Shown: positions 17,101 through 25,441 of the stretch, piece after piece
How positions within the stretch are numbered: the stretch's first letter is position 1
Layout: each line of letters starts with the position of its first letter
Assembly: GCA_016702605.1 (NCBI GenBank)
Contig: JADJDQ010000007.1
Coordinates: forward strand, 124,001 to 188,000
Direction: 5' to 3'
Length of the DNA: 64,000 nt
Origin: Candidatus Intricatilinea gracilis
Lineage (GTDB): Bacteria; Pseudomonadota; Gammaproteobacteria; Burkholderiales; Burkholderiaceae_C
Translations under genes and position numbers: made by a program
Notes under the pieces: generated by a model
The model's database searches: none
What the model saw: only the letters and a program-made list of their open reading frames with translations
Told to the model about the DNA's origin: nothing

Positions 17101-18378
17101 TCACGCCAGATCCAGCGCCTCGTCCAGCACCTCGACCCAGTGTTTCACCGGCGTCGGGGTGCCGGTCTGCAGGTGCTGGATACAGCCGATGTTGCCCGAG
17201 ACGATGACGTCGGCCTGGATGGGGGCCAGCACGCCGAGCTTGCGGTCGCGCAGCTGGTACGAGATTTCGGGCTGCAGCACCGAGTAGGTGCCGGCCGAGC
17301 CGCAGCACAAGTGGCTGTCGCTGCCGGCGATCTCGATCTCGAAGCCGAGTTCGCGCAGGGCAGCCTCGACGCCGCCGCGCAGCTGTTGGCCGTGTTGCAG
17401 CGTGCAGGGCGGGTGATAGGCCAGGCGCGGGCGTCGGGCGGCGTGTTTGCCGGCGCCGTCGAGGCGGGCCTTCAGCTGCGGCAGCAGGCTGGGCAGCAGC
17501 TCGGAGATGTCCTTCGACAACTCGCTGATGCGTTTGGCCTTGTCGGCATAGGCCGGGTCGTGCGCCAGCGCGTGGCCGTAGTCCTTGACCATCACGCCGC
17601 AGCCCGAGGCGTTGAAGACGATGGCTTCCACCTTGGCCTGGCCCCCCAGGCCGGCCACCTGCGGCCACCAGGCGTCGATGTTCTGGCGCATGTGGGCCTG
17701 GGCGCCGAGGTGGTCACTCAGGTGTTCACGCAGCGCCCCGCAGCAGCCGGCCGATTCGGCCACCAGGGTCTGCACACCGGCGGCGTCGAGCACACGTGCG
17801 GTGGCGCTGTTGATGTTGGGCGCCAGGCTGGGTTGCACACAGCCCATCAGCATCAGCACCTTGCGCGCGTGGGTGCGGCGTGGCCACAGGCGGGCACGTT
17901 GGGCCGAGGCCCCACCGGCTGCGGCCGGCACCTTGTTGCGCAGGGCGGCGGGCAGCAAGCCGCGCACCGCCTGGCCCAGCTTGATTGCGGGCGAGAAGGC
18001 GCTCGAGGTGAGGCCTTCCTTGAGTGTCCAGCGCACCGTGCGTTCGGCTGCCGGGCGCTCGACCTTGGCGTCCACCACGCGCCGGCCGATGTCGATCAGG
18101 TGGCCGTATTGCACACCCGACGGGCAGGTCGATTCACAGTTGCGACAGGTCAGGCAGCGGTCGAGGTGCAACTGGGTCGAACGTGTGGGCTTGGCGCCTT
18201 CCATCACCTGCTTGATGAGGTAGATGCGGCCCCGCGGGCCGTCGAGCTCGTCGCCCAGCAGCTGGTAGGTCGGACAGGTGGCGGTACAGAAGCCGCAGTG
18301 CACACACTTGCGCAGGATGGCTTCGGCCTCCTGGCCATCGCGGGTGCCCTGGTATTCGGGCGCGAGCTTGGTTTGCAT
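17101..18378 (-). CDS. glcF: Glycolate oxidase iron-sulfur subunit GlcF
   Basis: GlcF passes electrons from the flavin subunits of glycolate oxidase to the respiratory chain. The 425-residue protein has two 4Fe-4S ferredoxin motifs near the N-terminus (CVHCGFCTATCPTY and CLTCRNCESTCPSG) and two Cys-rich CCG-type domains in the C-terminal half (SAGCCGALREHL; SHLCCGSAGTYS). It is the last gene of the cluster glcD-glcE-lrgA-lrgB-glcF, 43 bp after lrgB. Confidence 0.95.
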   Translation of the reverse strand: MQTKLAPEYQGTRDGQEAEAILRKCVHCGFCTATCPTYQLLGDELDGPRGRIYLIKQVMEGAKPTRSTQLHLDRCLTCRNCESTCPSGVQYGHLIDIGRRVVDAKVERPAAERTVRWTLKEGLTSSAFSPAIKLGQAVRGLLPAALRNKVPAAAGGASAQRARLWPRRTHARKVLMLMGCVQPSLAPNINSATARVLDAAGVQTLVAESAGCCGALREHLSDHLGAQAHMRQNIDAWWPQVAGLGGQAKVEAIVFNASGCGVMVKDYGHALAHDPAYADKAKRISELSKDISELLPSLLPQLKARLDGAGKHAARRPRLAYHPPCTLQHGQQLRGGVEAALRELGFEIEIAGSDSHLCCGSAGTYSVLQPEISYQLRDRKLGVLAPIQADVIVSGNIGCIQHLQTGTPTPVKHWVEVLDEALDLA

Positions 18379-18421
18379 GGGGCTGGTCTCGTCGTGTTGT
18401 CGATGTAGATGGTCGAAGGAT

Positions 18422-19135
18422 TCAGATCAGCCAGGCCAGCAGCGGCAGCAGCAGCGCAGCCAGCACCACCTGCACACCCAGCGCCAGGCCGGCGTAGGCG
18501 CCCGCACCCGGGTGCACGTGCATGGCGCGTGCTGCGCCGATGCCGTGTGAAGCGGTGCCCAGCGCAAAGCCGCGCACCTCGGGCGAGGTGACACGCAGCG
18601 CATCGAACAGGTACTTGGCACTCACGGCGCCCACCAGGCCGGTGAGCACGGCAAACACCGCCGCCAGCGCCGGGATGCCGCCGAGTTGTTCGGCAATGCC
18701 CATGGCCACCGGCGCGGTCACCGACTTGGGGGCGAGTGAGCGCAGCACCGGCCCGGGCAAGCCGAGCAGCCAGCCGATCGCCACCGCACTGCCGCCCGCC
18801 GCAGCGCCGCCGGCCAGGGCCGCCCCGGTGATGGCCAACGCGCGCCGCCTGATCTCGCCGCGGCGTTGCCAGAGTGGCCAGGCCAGCGCCACCACGGCCG
18901 GCCCGAGCAGGAAGTGGATGAACTGTGCGCCCGAGAAGTAGGTCGGGTAGGGTGTGCCACTCATCGTCAGCAGCAGCGCCAGCAGGGCCACGGTCCAGAG
19001 CACCGGGTTGGCCCAGGGGGCGTGATGGCAACGGGCGTAGAACGCCTGGGCGATCAGGTAGGCGACGAGGGTGGCAGTCAACCCGAACAGCGGTGTGGCC
19101 GACAGGTACACCCAGAGCTCGACGAAGTTCTGCAT
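18422..19135 (-). CDS. lrgB: LrgB/CidB-family membrane protein, candidate glycolate transporter subunit
   Basis: A 237-residue, very hydrophobic protein of the LrgB family with the conserved central stretch LRSLAPKSVTAPVAMGIAEQLGG and the later GTASHGIGAARAM. LrgAB/CidAB were first described as holin/antiholin-like murein hydrolase regulators. The plant chloroplast protein PLGG1 is an LrgA-LrgB fusion that carries glycolate and glycerate, and bacterial LrgAB/PftAB pairs have been linked to pyruvate uptake. Position inside a glycolate oxidase operon, three bases after lrgA, therefore suggests glycolate transport; that is inference. Confidence 0.9.
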   Translation of the reverse strand: MQNFVELWVYLSATPLFGLTATLVAYLIAQAFYARCHHAPWANPVLWTVALLALLLTMSGTPYPTYFSGAQFIHFLLGPAVVALAWPLWQRRGEIRRRALAITGAALAGGAAAGGSAVAIGWLLGLPGPVLRSLAPKSVTAPVAMGIAEQLGGIPALAAVFAVLTGLVGAVSAKYLFDALRVTSPEVRGFALGTASHGIGAARAMHVHPGAGAYAGLALGVQVVLAALLLPLLAWLI

Positions 19136-19138
19136 GGC

Positions 19139-19534
19139 TCAGGCCGCCTCACCGGGGGGAGTGGTCTGTGCAGTCGGCGCAGTCGGTGTGGCCTGCCCAC
19201 GCGGCAGCAGGGCGCGAAACACCAGCGCCGCAACGATCAGCCCGATCCAGGTGGACAACACCAGCGCCAGGCTGATACGCAGGCCGTGTTGCGCGAGCAG
19301 GCCCAGGTGAGTCATCACACCCACACCCACCGGCACGAACAGCAGCGACAGATGCGCCAGCAGAAGATCGGCCGCCGCCCCCACCGAGGCGCGGATGGGC
19401 TCGACACGCAGCGCCACCAGCATGATCAGCAGGCCCAGCACCGGGCCCGGCAGGCCCAGATGCGCCAGGCGCGCCAATGCCTCGCCGATCGACTGTGCGA
19501 CCAGCAGCCAGGTCAGGCCCTTGAGTGCGTCCAT
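19139..19534 (-). CDS. lrgA: LrgA/CidA-family membrane protein
   Basis: A 131-residue protein with about four membrane segments. LPGPVLGLLIMLVAL and LSLLFVPVGVGVM are the family core (the second covers the conserved FVPxGVG loop). It is the partner of the adjacent lrgB and lies 12 bp after glcE. Its gene position in the middle of the glycolate oxidase cluster points to a shared function in glycolate use rather than cell lysis. Confidence 0.88.
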   Translation of the reverse strand: MDALKGLTWLLVAQSIGEALARLAHLGLPGPVLGLLIMLVALRVEPIRASVGAAADLLLAHLSLLFVPVGVGVMTHLGLLAQHGLRISLALVLSTWIGLIVAALVFRALLPRGQATPTAPTAQTTPPGEAA

Positions 19535-19546
19535 GGGGTGGGCTGC

Positions 19547-20707
19547 TCACAACCCAGGGTGCACCTTGGGTGAATACAGCCGCCCTGGGTTGAAGATGCC
19601 GTCCGGGTCGAACGACTGCTTCAGGCCCTGGTGGATGCGCGCGATGGGTGATGTGAGCGGCGCAAACACGCCGGCCGACTTGTCGCGGCTATCGAACAGC
19701 GTGGCGTGGCCGCCCAGTGCGGCGGCGGCGGCGCGTAGTGCGGCGGCCGGCTGTCGGCTCACCAGCCAGCGCTGGGCGCCGCCCCATTCGATGAGCTGGT
19801 CGCCCGGGCGTTCACCCGGCAGGCTGAGCGGCGTGGCTGTCTGCGGCAGGCCCAGACGCCAGAGCGTGGCGCCATCTGCCACGGCGGCTCGCGCGCGCAC
19901 GAAGTAGTCGTCGTGCTGATCACGCAGGCCGCGCCAGAAGCTGGCGGCGCTGGCCTCGTCGACCACACTGCCGCCCAGGCGGATGCGTGCGGCCTGCACC
20001 GCGGCCACGGCGCCACTCAGGCGCAGCAGCAGGTTGCCGTCCCACCAGGCGCTGGCGACGATGGGCAGCGGCTGGCCGCCCCAGCGGTTGAGGGCGCCGA
20101 GTGCATCGGCCTGGCCCATCTCGAAGCGCAGCGTGGCCGTGGCCGGCGCGATCGGCAGCACCTTGAGTGACACCTCGAGGATGACACCCAGCGTGCCGAG
20201 TGAGCCAGCCAGCAGGCGCGACACGTCGTAGCCCGCCACGTTCTTCATCACCTGGCCACCAAAACTCAGCACCTCGGCCTTGCCGTTGAGGATGGTGACG
20301 CCCAGCACGTAGTCGCGCACCGAGCCCACCGCGGCGCGGCTCGGCCCGGCCAGGCCGGCAGCCACCATGCCACCCACCGTGGCGGCCGAGGCGAGCGGGC
20401 CGTCGACGTTGCTGCCGAAATGTGGCGGCTCGAACGGCAGGCACTGGCCCTGCTCGGCCAGCAAGGCTTCGAGCGTGGCGAGCGACGTGCCGCAGCGTGC
20501 ACTCACCACCAGCTCGGTTGGTTCGTAGGTGGAGACACCGGCCAGCGCGCGGGTGTCGAGCAGTTCACCGGCCTCGGCTTCGCCGTAGAAGGCCTTGCTG
20601 CCGCCGCCGCGCACATTGAGCTTGCCCTTGCTGGCGCGGGCACCTTGCACACGGTCGATCAGCGCCAGCAGCGCCGTGTCGGTGGGGGGGATGGTCGTGG
20701 TCGTCAT
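19547..20707 (-). CDS. glcE: Glycolate oxidase FAD-binding subunit GlcE
   Basis: GlcE is the second flavin subunit of glycolate oxidase. The 386-residue protein (ATG 20707, MTTTTIPP) has an FAD_binding_4-type core: KLNVRGGGSKAFYG, ELVVSARCGTSLATLEALLAEQG, and a GPLASAATVGGMVAAGLAGPSR stretch read on the PCMH fold. The C-terminal end HQGLKQSFDPDGIFNPGR is typical. The frame is open to 20791 but without similarity. It lies 94 bp after glcD and 12 bp before lrgA. Confidence 0.93.
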   Translation of the reverse strand: MTTTTIPPTDTALLALIDRVQGARASKGKLNVRGGGSKAFYGEAEAGELLDTRALAGVSTYEPTELVVSARCGTSLATLEALLAEQGQCLPFEPPHFGSNVDGPLASAATVGGMVAAGLAGPSRAAVGSVRDYVLGVTILNGKAEVLSFGGQVMKNVAGYDVSRLLAGSLGTLGVILEVSLKVLPIAPATATLRFEMGQADALGALNRWGGQPLPIVASAWWDGNLLLRLSGAVAAVQAARIRLGGSVVDEASAASFWRGLRDQHDDYFVRARAAVADGATLWRLGLPQTATPLSLPGERPGDQLIEWGGAQRWLVSRQPAAALRAAAAALGGHATLFDSRDKSAGVFAPLTSPIARIHQGLKQSFDPDGIFNPGRLYSPKVHPGL

Positions 20708-20801
20708 ACGCGTCTCGTCAGAAGCTGTGAATGAGCCGGTGGCGTCCGAGCGGGCGTCGTCTGGCGGGCCGAGCTGGCGTGGAAGGGTCACTCACGGCGT
20801 G

Positions 20802-22319
20802 TCAGAACCGGGGCAGATCGGCGAAGGGCAGCAGGCCACGCTTGACGTGCATCTTTCCGTATTCGGCGCAGCGGTGCAGCGTGGGGATGACCTTGCCCGG
20901 ATTGAGCAGCTCCACCGGGTCGAAGGCACGTTTCACGCCGCGCATCTGCTCGTGTTCGGCCGGCGAGAACTGCACACACATCGAGCTGAGTTTCTCGATG
21001 CCCACGCCGTGTTCACCCGTCACCGTGCCACCCAGCATCACGCTGGTCTCGAGGATGTCGGCGCCGAACAACTCGCAGCGGCGCAGCTGATCCGGGTCGG
21101 CAGCATCGAACAGGATCAGCGGGTGCAGATTGCCGTCGCCGGCATGGAAGACGTTGGCGCAGCGCAGGCCGTATTTCTGCTCCATCTCGGCGATGGCCAG
21201 CAAGATGTCGGCCAGGCGCTTGCGCGGGATGGTCGAGTCCATGCACATGTAGTCGGGGCTGATGCGCCCGCTGGCCGGGAAGGCGTTCTTGCGCCCGCTC
21301 CAGAACCGCAGGCGCTGCGCCTCACTCTCGCTCACCTCGATGGCCGTGGCGCCGCAGCGGCGCAGCACCTCGACCATACGGCCGATTTCCTCTTCGACCT
21401 CTTCGGGTGTGCCGTCGCTTTCACACAGCAGGATGGCGGCGGCGTTCAGGTCGTAGCCGGCGTGCACGAAGTCCTCGACCGCGGCGGTCATGGGCTTGTC
21501 CATCATCTCGAGGCCGGCCGGGATGATGCCGGCAGCGATCACGCTGGCCACCGCGTCGCCGGCCTTTCGCATGTCGTCGAAGCTGGCCATGATGCAGCGC
21601 GCCAGCAGCGGCTTGGGCACCAGCTTGACGAGCACCTCGGTGACGACGGCCAGCATGCCTTCGCTGCCGACCATCAGGCTCAGCAGGTCCAGGCCGGGGC
21701 AGTCGAGTGCGCCCGAGCCGAACTCGACCAGCTCACCCTCGATGGTGTAGCCGCGCACCATCAGCACGTTGTGCAGCGTCAGGCCGTACTTGAGGCAATG
21801 CACGCCGCCCGAGTTCTCGGCCACGTTGCCGCCGATGGTGCAGGCGATCTGGCTGGATGGGTCGGGCGCGTAGTACAGGCCGTGCCTGGCGACGGCTTCG
21901 CTGATCGCCAGGTTGCGCACGCCGCATTGCACAAGCGCCGTGCGCGCGGCGGTGTCGACCTTCATGATCTTGTTGAACTTGGCCAGGCTGAGCGTTACAC
22001 CCAGCTCGTGCGGCAACGCGCCGCCCGACAGGCCCGTGCCGGCGCCACGCGCCACCACCGGTACCGTCAGTTGATGGCAGGCGCGCAGCAGCGCAGCCAC
22101 CTGCGCACTGGTTTCGGGCAGCGCCACCACCAGCGGCTGCTGGCGGTAGGCGGTGAGGCCGTCACATTCGTACGGCACCGTGTCTTCGCGCCGCCAGAGC
22201 AGGGCGTGCGGCGGCAGCAGATGGGTCAGGGCGGCGACCACCTCGGCCCGCCGGTGCTGGCGCTCGGTGGCCGTCGTTGCGCCCACCGCAGTGGCTTGCG
22301 GGGTGGCGGCTGTATTCAT
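20802..22319 (-). CDS. glcD: Glycolate oxidase FAD-linked subunit GlcD
   Basis: GlcD is the catalytic flavin subunit that oxidises glycolate to glyoxylate. The 505-residue protein has the PCMH-type FAD site VVARGAGTGLSGGALP, IGGNVAENSGGVHCLKYG, and a FAD-oxidase C-terminal domain with HAGDGNLHPLILFD and GTVTGEHGVGIEK. It is the first gene of the cluster, preceded by GAGGAGA as ribosome binding site. No glcC-type regulator is adjacent. Confidence 0.95.
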   Translation of the reverse strand: MNTAATPQATAVGATTATERQHRRAEVVAALTHLLPPHALLWRREDTVPYECDGLTAYRQQPLVVALPETSAQVAALLRACHQLTVPVVARGAGTGLSGGALPHELGVTLSLAKFNKIMKVDTAARTALVQCGVRNLAISEAVARHGLYYAPDPSSQIACTIGGNVAENSGGVHCLKYGLTLHNVLMVRGYTIEGELVEFGSGALDCPGLDLLSLMVGSEGMLAVVTEVLVKLVPKPLLARCIMASFDDMRKAGDAVASVIAAGIIPAGLEMMDKPMTAAVEDFVHAGYDLNAAAILLCESDGTPEEVEEEIGRMVEVLRRCGATAIEVSESEAQRLRFWSGRKNAFPASGRISPDYMCMDSTIPRKRLADILLAIAEMEQKYGLRCANVFHAGDGNLHPLILFDAADPDQLRRCELFGADILETSVMLGGTVTGEHGVGIEKLSSMCVQFSPAEHEQMRGVKRAFDPVELLNPGKVIPTLHRCAEYGKMHVKRGLLPFADLPRF

Positions 22320-22669
22320 GTCGGTCTCCTCGAACCCTATTGCTTGCGAGCTTTCAGCGTATCACCAACGCAGTGAACAGCCGCTGTCACGCCGGTGAGG
22401 CCCGACGTGCGGGCCGATCGGTGCGGGCTCGTGCGGTGTGGGCAGGGCGGACCACGCGCGACGCCGCCCGCGGCCCGGCGAGTGCCGAATGTAGGGGTGG
22501 GCCGACCCGGGCGCGTGAAACTTGGCGACCCCGCACGTGAGGCTTTTTCAGCCTGCTGATGTCGTCTGCCAGTGGCGACCTGCGCGTGGCTCGGCAACCG
22601 CAGGCGTCACGCGCACTTCAAGGGGCAGCCTGGCCAGCGGATCTGCCGCGCAACGGCCGCCATGCGGAC
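22320..22669. other. Gene-free gap upstream of glcD
   Basis: About 350 bp lie between the glcD start and the end of the SRPBCC gene, with no credible ORF. The gap should hold the glc promoter. A dyad ACAGC-C-GCTGT lies near 22376-22386 and a strong GC hairpin (GGCCCG-ACGTG-CGGGCC) at 22399-22415. Either could be an operator or an attenuator, but nothing decides this. Confidence 0.4.
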
Positions 22670-23116
22670 TCAACCGGGGATGTCGGGCTCCACCAGCTGC
22701 GCCAGTTGCACCAGCGACTCCTGCCAGCCGAGGTAACACATCTCCACCGGGATGACGGCCGGGATGCCGGCCTGCACCACACTCAGCTCGGTGCCGCACG
22801 ACACCGGCTTCAAGGTCACGGTCACCTCCATCTCGCCGGGCAGGTTGGGGTCGTCGAACTTGTCGACATAACGCAGCAGGGTGGGGGGCACCAGTTCCAG
22901 ATACCGGCCGCCGAACGAGTGGCCGTTGCCGCTGCCGAAGTTGGTGAACGACATGCGAAAGCCGCCGCCCACTCGCGCATCCATTTCGTGCACGGTGCAG
23001 GTGAAGCCATACGGCGGCAGCCACTTGGCCAGGGCCGGGCCATCCAGAAAGGCCTTGTAGATCTTCTCGGGCGGGCAACGCAACACGCGGTGCAGGCGAA
23101 CGGTTCCGGTGGTCAT
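22670..23116 (-). CDS. SRPBCC/AHSA1-type protein
   Basis: A 148-residue protein of the START/Bet v1-like (SRPBCC) fold, AHSA1 branch: RVLRCPPEKIYKAFLDGPALAKWLPP is the standard opening, followed by FRMSFTNFGSGNGHSFGGRYLEL and a terminal GWQESLVQLAQLVE helix. These proteins bind hydrophobic ligands in a deep cavity; the ligand is unknown. It is a single gene divergent from the following toxin-antitoxin pair. Confidence 0.88.
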   Translation of the reverse strand: MTTGTVRLHRVLRCPPEKIYKAFLDGPALAKWLPPYGFTCTVHEMDARVGGGFRMSFTNFGSGNGHSFGGRYLELVPPTLLRYVDKFDDPNLPGEMEVTVTLKPVSCGTELSVVQAGIPAVIPVEMCYLGWQESLVQLAQLVEPDIPG

Positions 23117-23289
23117 GGTGGGGCCTTTGGCAATGGACGTTGGGCCGTCGGACTCTACGTCGGCATGACGCCCGGCGCGGCAATGCGGGCATCACACGTC
23201 CTCATCCGGACTTGTGGTTTCGATGCGAGCGCAGGGGCAATCTGGCGGCCGGCCCCGCACAATGGATGCTTGGACACGGGAGTCTGACC

Positions 23290-23520
23290 ATGAGCGACCT
23301 TGTGATGGAACTTGCCGAGCGTGGGCGCACCCTCGACCCCAAGGATCGAGAGCGCCTGGTCGACCTGCTGCTCGACTCACTCGAAGAAGCGCCGGACCCG
23401 TCGGTCGAAGAGGCCTGGCGACTCGAGATTCGCCGACGGGTCGCCGCCTACGAACGAGGCGAATCCACCCTCTTCGACGCCGACGAGGTGATGGCCGAAG
23501 CCAGGCTGCTCGCCCGGTGA
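23290..23520 (+). CDS. Addiction-module antitoxin (putative addiction module component family)
   Basis: A 76-residue acidic helical protein with LSLEERxxL-like features: ERGRTLDPKDRERLVDLLLDSLEE, then PSVEEAWRLEIRRRVAAYERGE and a terminal DADEVMAEARLLAR. These match the small antitoxins that accompany RelE/ParE toxins. It overlaps the downstream toxin by four bases (GTGA at 23517-23520). Confidence 0.87.
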   Translation: MSDLVMELAERGRTLDPKDRERLVDLLLDSLEEAPDPSVEEAWRLEIRRRVAAYERGESTLFDADEVMAEARLLAR

Positions 23521-23819
23521 AAAGGCTTCGTTTCGATGCCGCAGCACGGCTCGAACTGATGCACGAGATCCAGTACTACGGCGCTACCCGACCCGGCACC
23601 GGCATCAAGTTCCAGGCGGCGATGCAGGTTGCGCTGGACCGCATCGAGCGCCATCCCGTCTCGGGGCGGCCCGACGAAGCCGACTGCCGCAGGATGCGCA
23701 TCAAGGGATTTCCTTTCTCGGTCGTGTACCGCGAAGAGTCGAGCGAAATCATCATCTACGCGGTCCGACCCGACGCCCGGGAGCCCGGGTACTGGATCGA
23801 CCGAATTCGGCGACGATGA
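23517..23819 (+). CDS. RelE/ParE-family toxin
   Basis: A 100-residue basic protein beginning at a GTG inside the antitoxin stop codon. It has the ParE/RelE layout: an N-terminal AARLELMHEIQYYG helix, a GTGIKFQAAMQVALDRIERHP helix, then RMRIKGFPFSVVYRE and IIIYAVRPDAREPGYW strands, with conserved Arg and Tyr residues. Relatives are either ribosome-dependent mRNA interferases (RelE) or gyrase poisons (ParE); sequence alone does not separate them here. Confidence 0.88.
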   Translation: MKRLRFDAAARLELMHEIQYYGATRPGTGIKFQAAMQVALDRIERHPVSGRPDEADCRRMRIKGFPFSVVYREESSEIIIYAVRPDAREPGYWIDRIRRR

Positions 23820-23895
23820 AATCGGCGCGCGACGCGGATCAAGAGGCTGAGATTCAGGTAACTTGCTGCTGGCACACTGTCGCCAAATCCAAACC

Positions 23896-24391
23896 ATGAA
23901 TCAAGTAAGAATCTGTTCCACCATCTTTCTGGGGATCATGGTGTTGTGCGGCGGTGCCGTAGGCGCCGATCGCTTGAATCGTTTGAAAACAACATACGGT
24001 AGCTCCGATCGAGTATGTGTCGAAGTCGGACGAATGATCGCGAAGATGCCGGCAGCCGATTTCTGGGACGGCGGATGGCCGCGGTCGTTTGGAGGACACA
24101 AGTGGATCGAGGACGTATGGCCGGCCATTGGGACTACCGGCGAGCATTTCGACATCCGCTTCAAGTATTCCTATGGTGATCTTTTCAAACAAGGTGGACA
24201 TGGTTCCGGTTGAATTGCACTTGTGGCCCTGGGAAGGGAGAACTTACCTGCTCTTGAAGGAGCACAATTTCGCAAAACCCCGCGAACGGCACGTCAATGG
24301 ATTTGCTGTCGCCAGCCTCGCAAAGGCCGAGATATCCGGAAAGGACCGGACAATACATCCTACTTTGGTGTGTAGATTCACCTTGCAGTGA
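23896..24391 (+). pseudogene. Secreted protein of unknown function, apparently frameshifted
   Basis: The first part (23896-24213) starts MNQVRICSTIFLGIMVLCGG, a clear signal peptide, and continues with PAADFWDGGWPRSFGGHKW before stopping in one frame. The +1 frame from about 24199 continues with protein-like sequence (MVPVELHLWPWEGRTYLLLKE, later HVNGFAVASLAKAEI) to a stop at 24389-24391. One gene of ~165 residues broken by a single-base change near 24190-24200 explains this best; two unrelated short ORFs are the alternative. The region is visibly AT-richer than its surroundings, suggesting acquired DNA. The ~50 bp to the next gene hold nothing recognisable. Confidence 0.4.
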
Positions 24392-24441
24392 TGGCAAGTT
24401 GCGCAATAGGGTGCTGAAAACAAGCAGCAGGCACGACCCGG

Positions 24442-25323
24442 TCAAGCCAGCGCCTGCCTCAGCCAGTCGACGAAGGCGGCACATTCCCAGCGCTCCAGCG
24501 TGCCGGGTTTCCAGCACAGGAAGTGGTGGTTGGGCGAGGCCACCTGGCGCGGCGACAGGCGCACCAGGCGGCCGCTGTCGAGCCAGTCACGGCCGAGTTT
24601 CAGGCGCATGAGCGTGACACCGAAGCCGGCCGCGGCGGCGTCGCACATCAGGCCGACGTCGTTGAACTGGGCACCTTCGCGCGGCTCGGGCAGGGCCAGG
24701 CCGACGGCCTTGAACCAGGTGCTCCAGGGCTCCAGCGGGCTGCGGATGATGCGGGCGCGTGACACGTCGGCGAGTTTGTCGAACTCGCCGAAGGGGCCGA
24801 ACTCGTGCAGGTAGTCGGGGCTGGCGCAGGGGCAGACCTCGTCGCTGAGGATGCGCACCTGCTCCACCCCGGTGTAGGGGCCGGTGCCGAAACGCACCTC
24901 GATGTCGGCCTCTTCGGCCTTGACGTCGAGCAGCGGGATGGCCACCTGCAGCGTCAGCTCGATCTCGGGGTAGGCGTGGCGGAACATGGCCAGGCGCGGC
25001 AGCAGGATCTGGCGCGAGAAGGTGGGTGTCACCGCCAGCCGCAGCTTGGCTGTGCCCAGGGCGGGTGCGCTGCCAGGCATCTGCTGCAGCGCCTGCAGGC
25101 CCTGGCGCACATGGCCGAGGTAGGCGGCGCCGTCGGCCGTGAGGCTGAAGTCGCTGCGGGCGAACAGGCGCACACCGAGCTGGGTTTCGAGCTGGCGCAT
25201 GCGGTGGCTCACCGCGCTGGGCGTGACGCTCAGTTCCTCGGCCGCCAGCGTGACGCTGCGCAGCCGCGCCAGTGCCTCGAAGCTGAGCAGGCAGTGGATC
25301 GGCGGGATACGGGGTGCGGCCAT
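24442..25323 (-). CDS. LysR-family transcriptional regulator (GcvA-like)
   Basis: The 293-residue protein starts MAAPRIPPIHCLLSFEALAR, the usual opening of the GcvA/AmpR branch of LysR regulators, with helix-turn-helix LRSVTLAAEELSVTPSAVSHRMRQLE (about 21-46). The effector domain follows with a typical LLPRLAMFRHAYPEIEL. The ATG at 25323 is favoured by an AGAAAGG ribosome binding site just upstream; another in-frame ATG lies at 25338. No divergent target gene is adjacent, so its regulon is unknown. Confidence 0.9.
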   Translation of the reverse strand: MAAPRIPPIHCLLSFEALARLRSVTLAAEELSVTPSAVSHRMRQLETQLGVRLFARSDFSLTADGAAYLGHVRQGLQALQQMPGSAPALGTAKLRLAVTPTFSRQILLPRLAMFRHAYPEIELTLQVAIPLLDVKAEEADIEVRFGTGPYTGVEQVRILSDEVCPCASPDYLHEFGPFGEFDKLADVSRARIIRSPLEPWSTWFKAVGLALPEPREGAQFNDVGLMCDAAAAGFGVTLMRLKLGRDWLDSGRLVRLSPRQVASPNHHFLCWKPGTLERWECAAFVDWLRQALA

Positions 25324-25441
25324 CACTGCCTTTCTCATGCGGGTGGCGTCGATGCGGATGTGCCGGTGCCTGCCCATGTCATGGCGCGGGCTGCGGGGGA
25401 CGCGAGTCGGATCGTGCGCGTTGCGGAGCTGCGCGTCCCGG

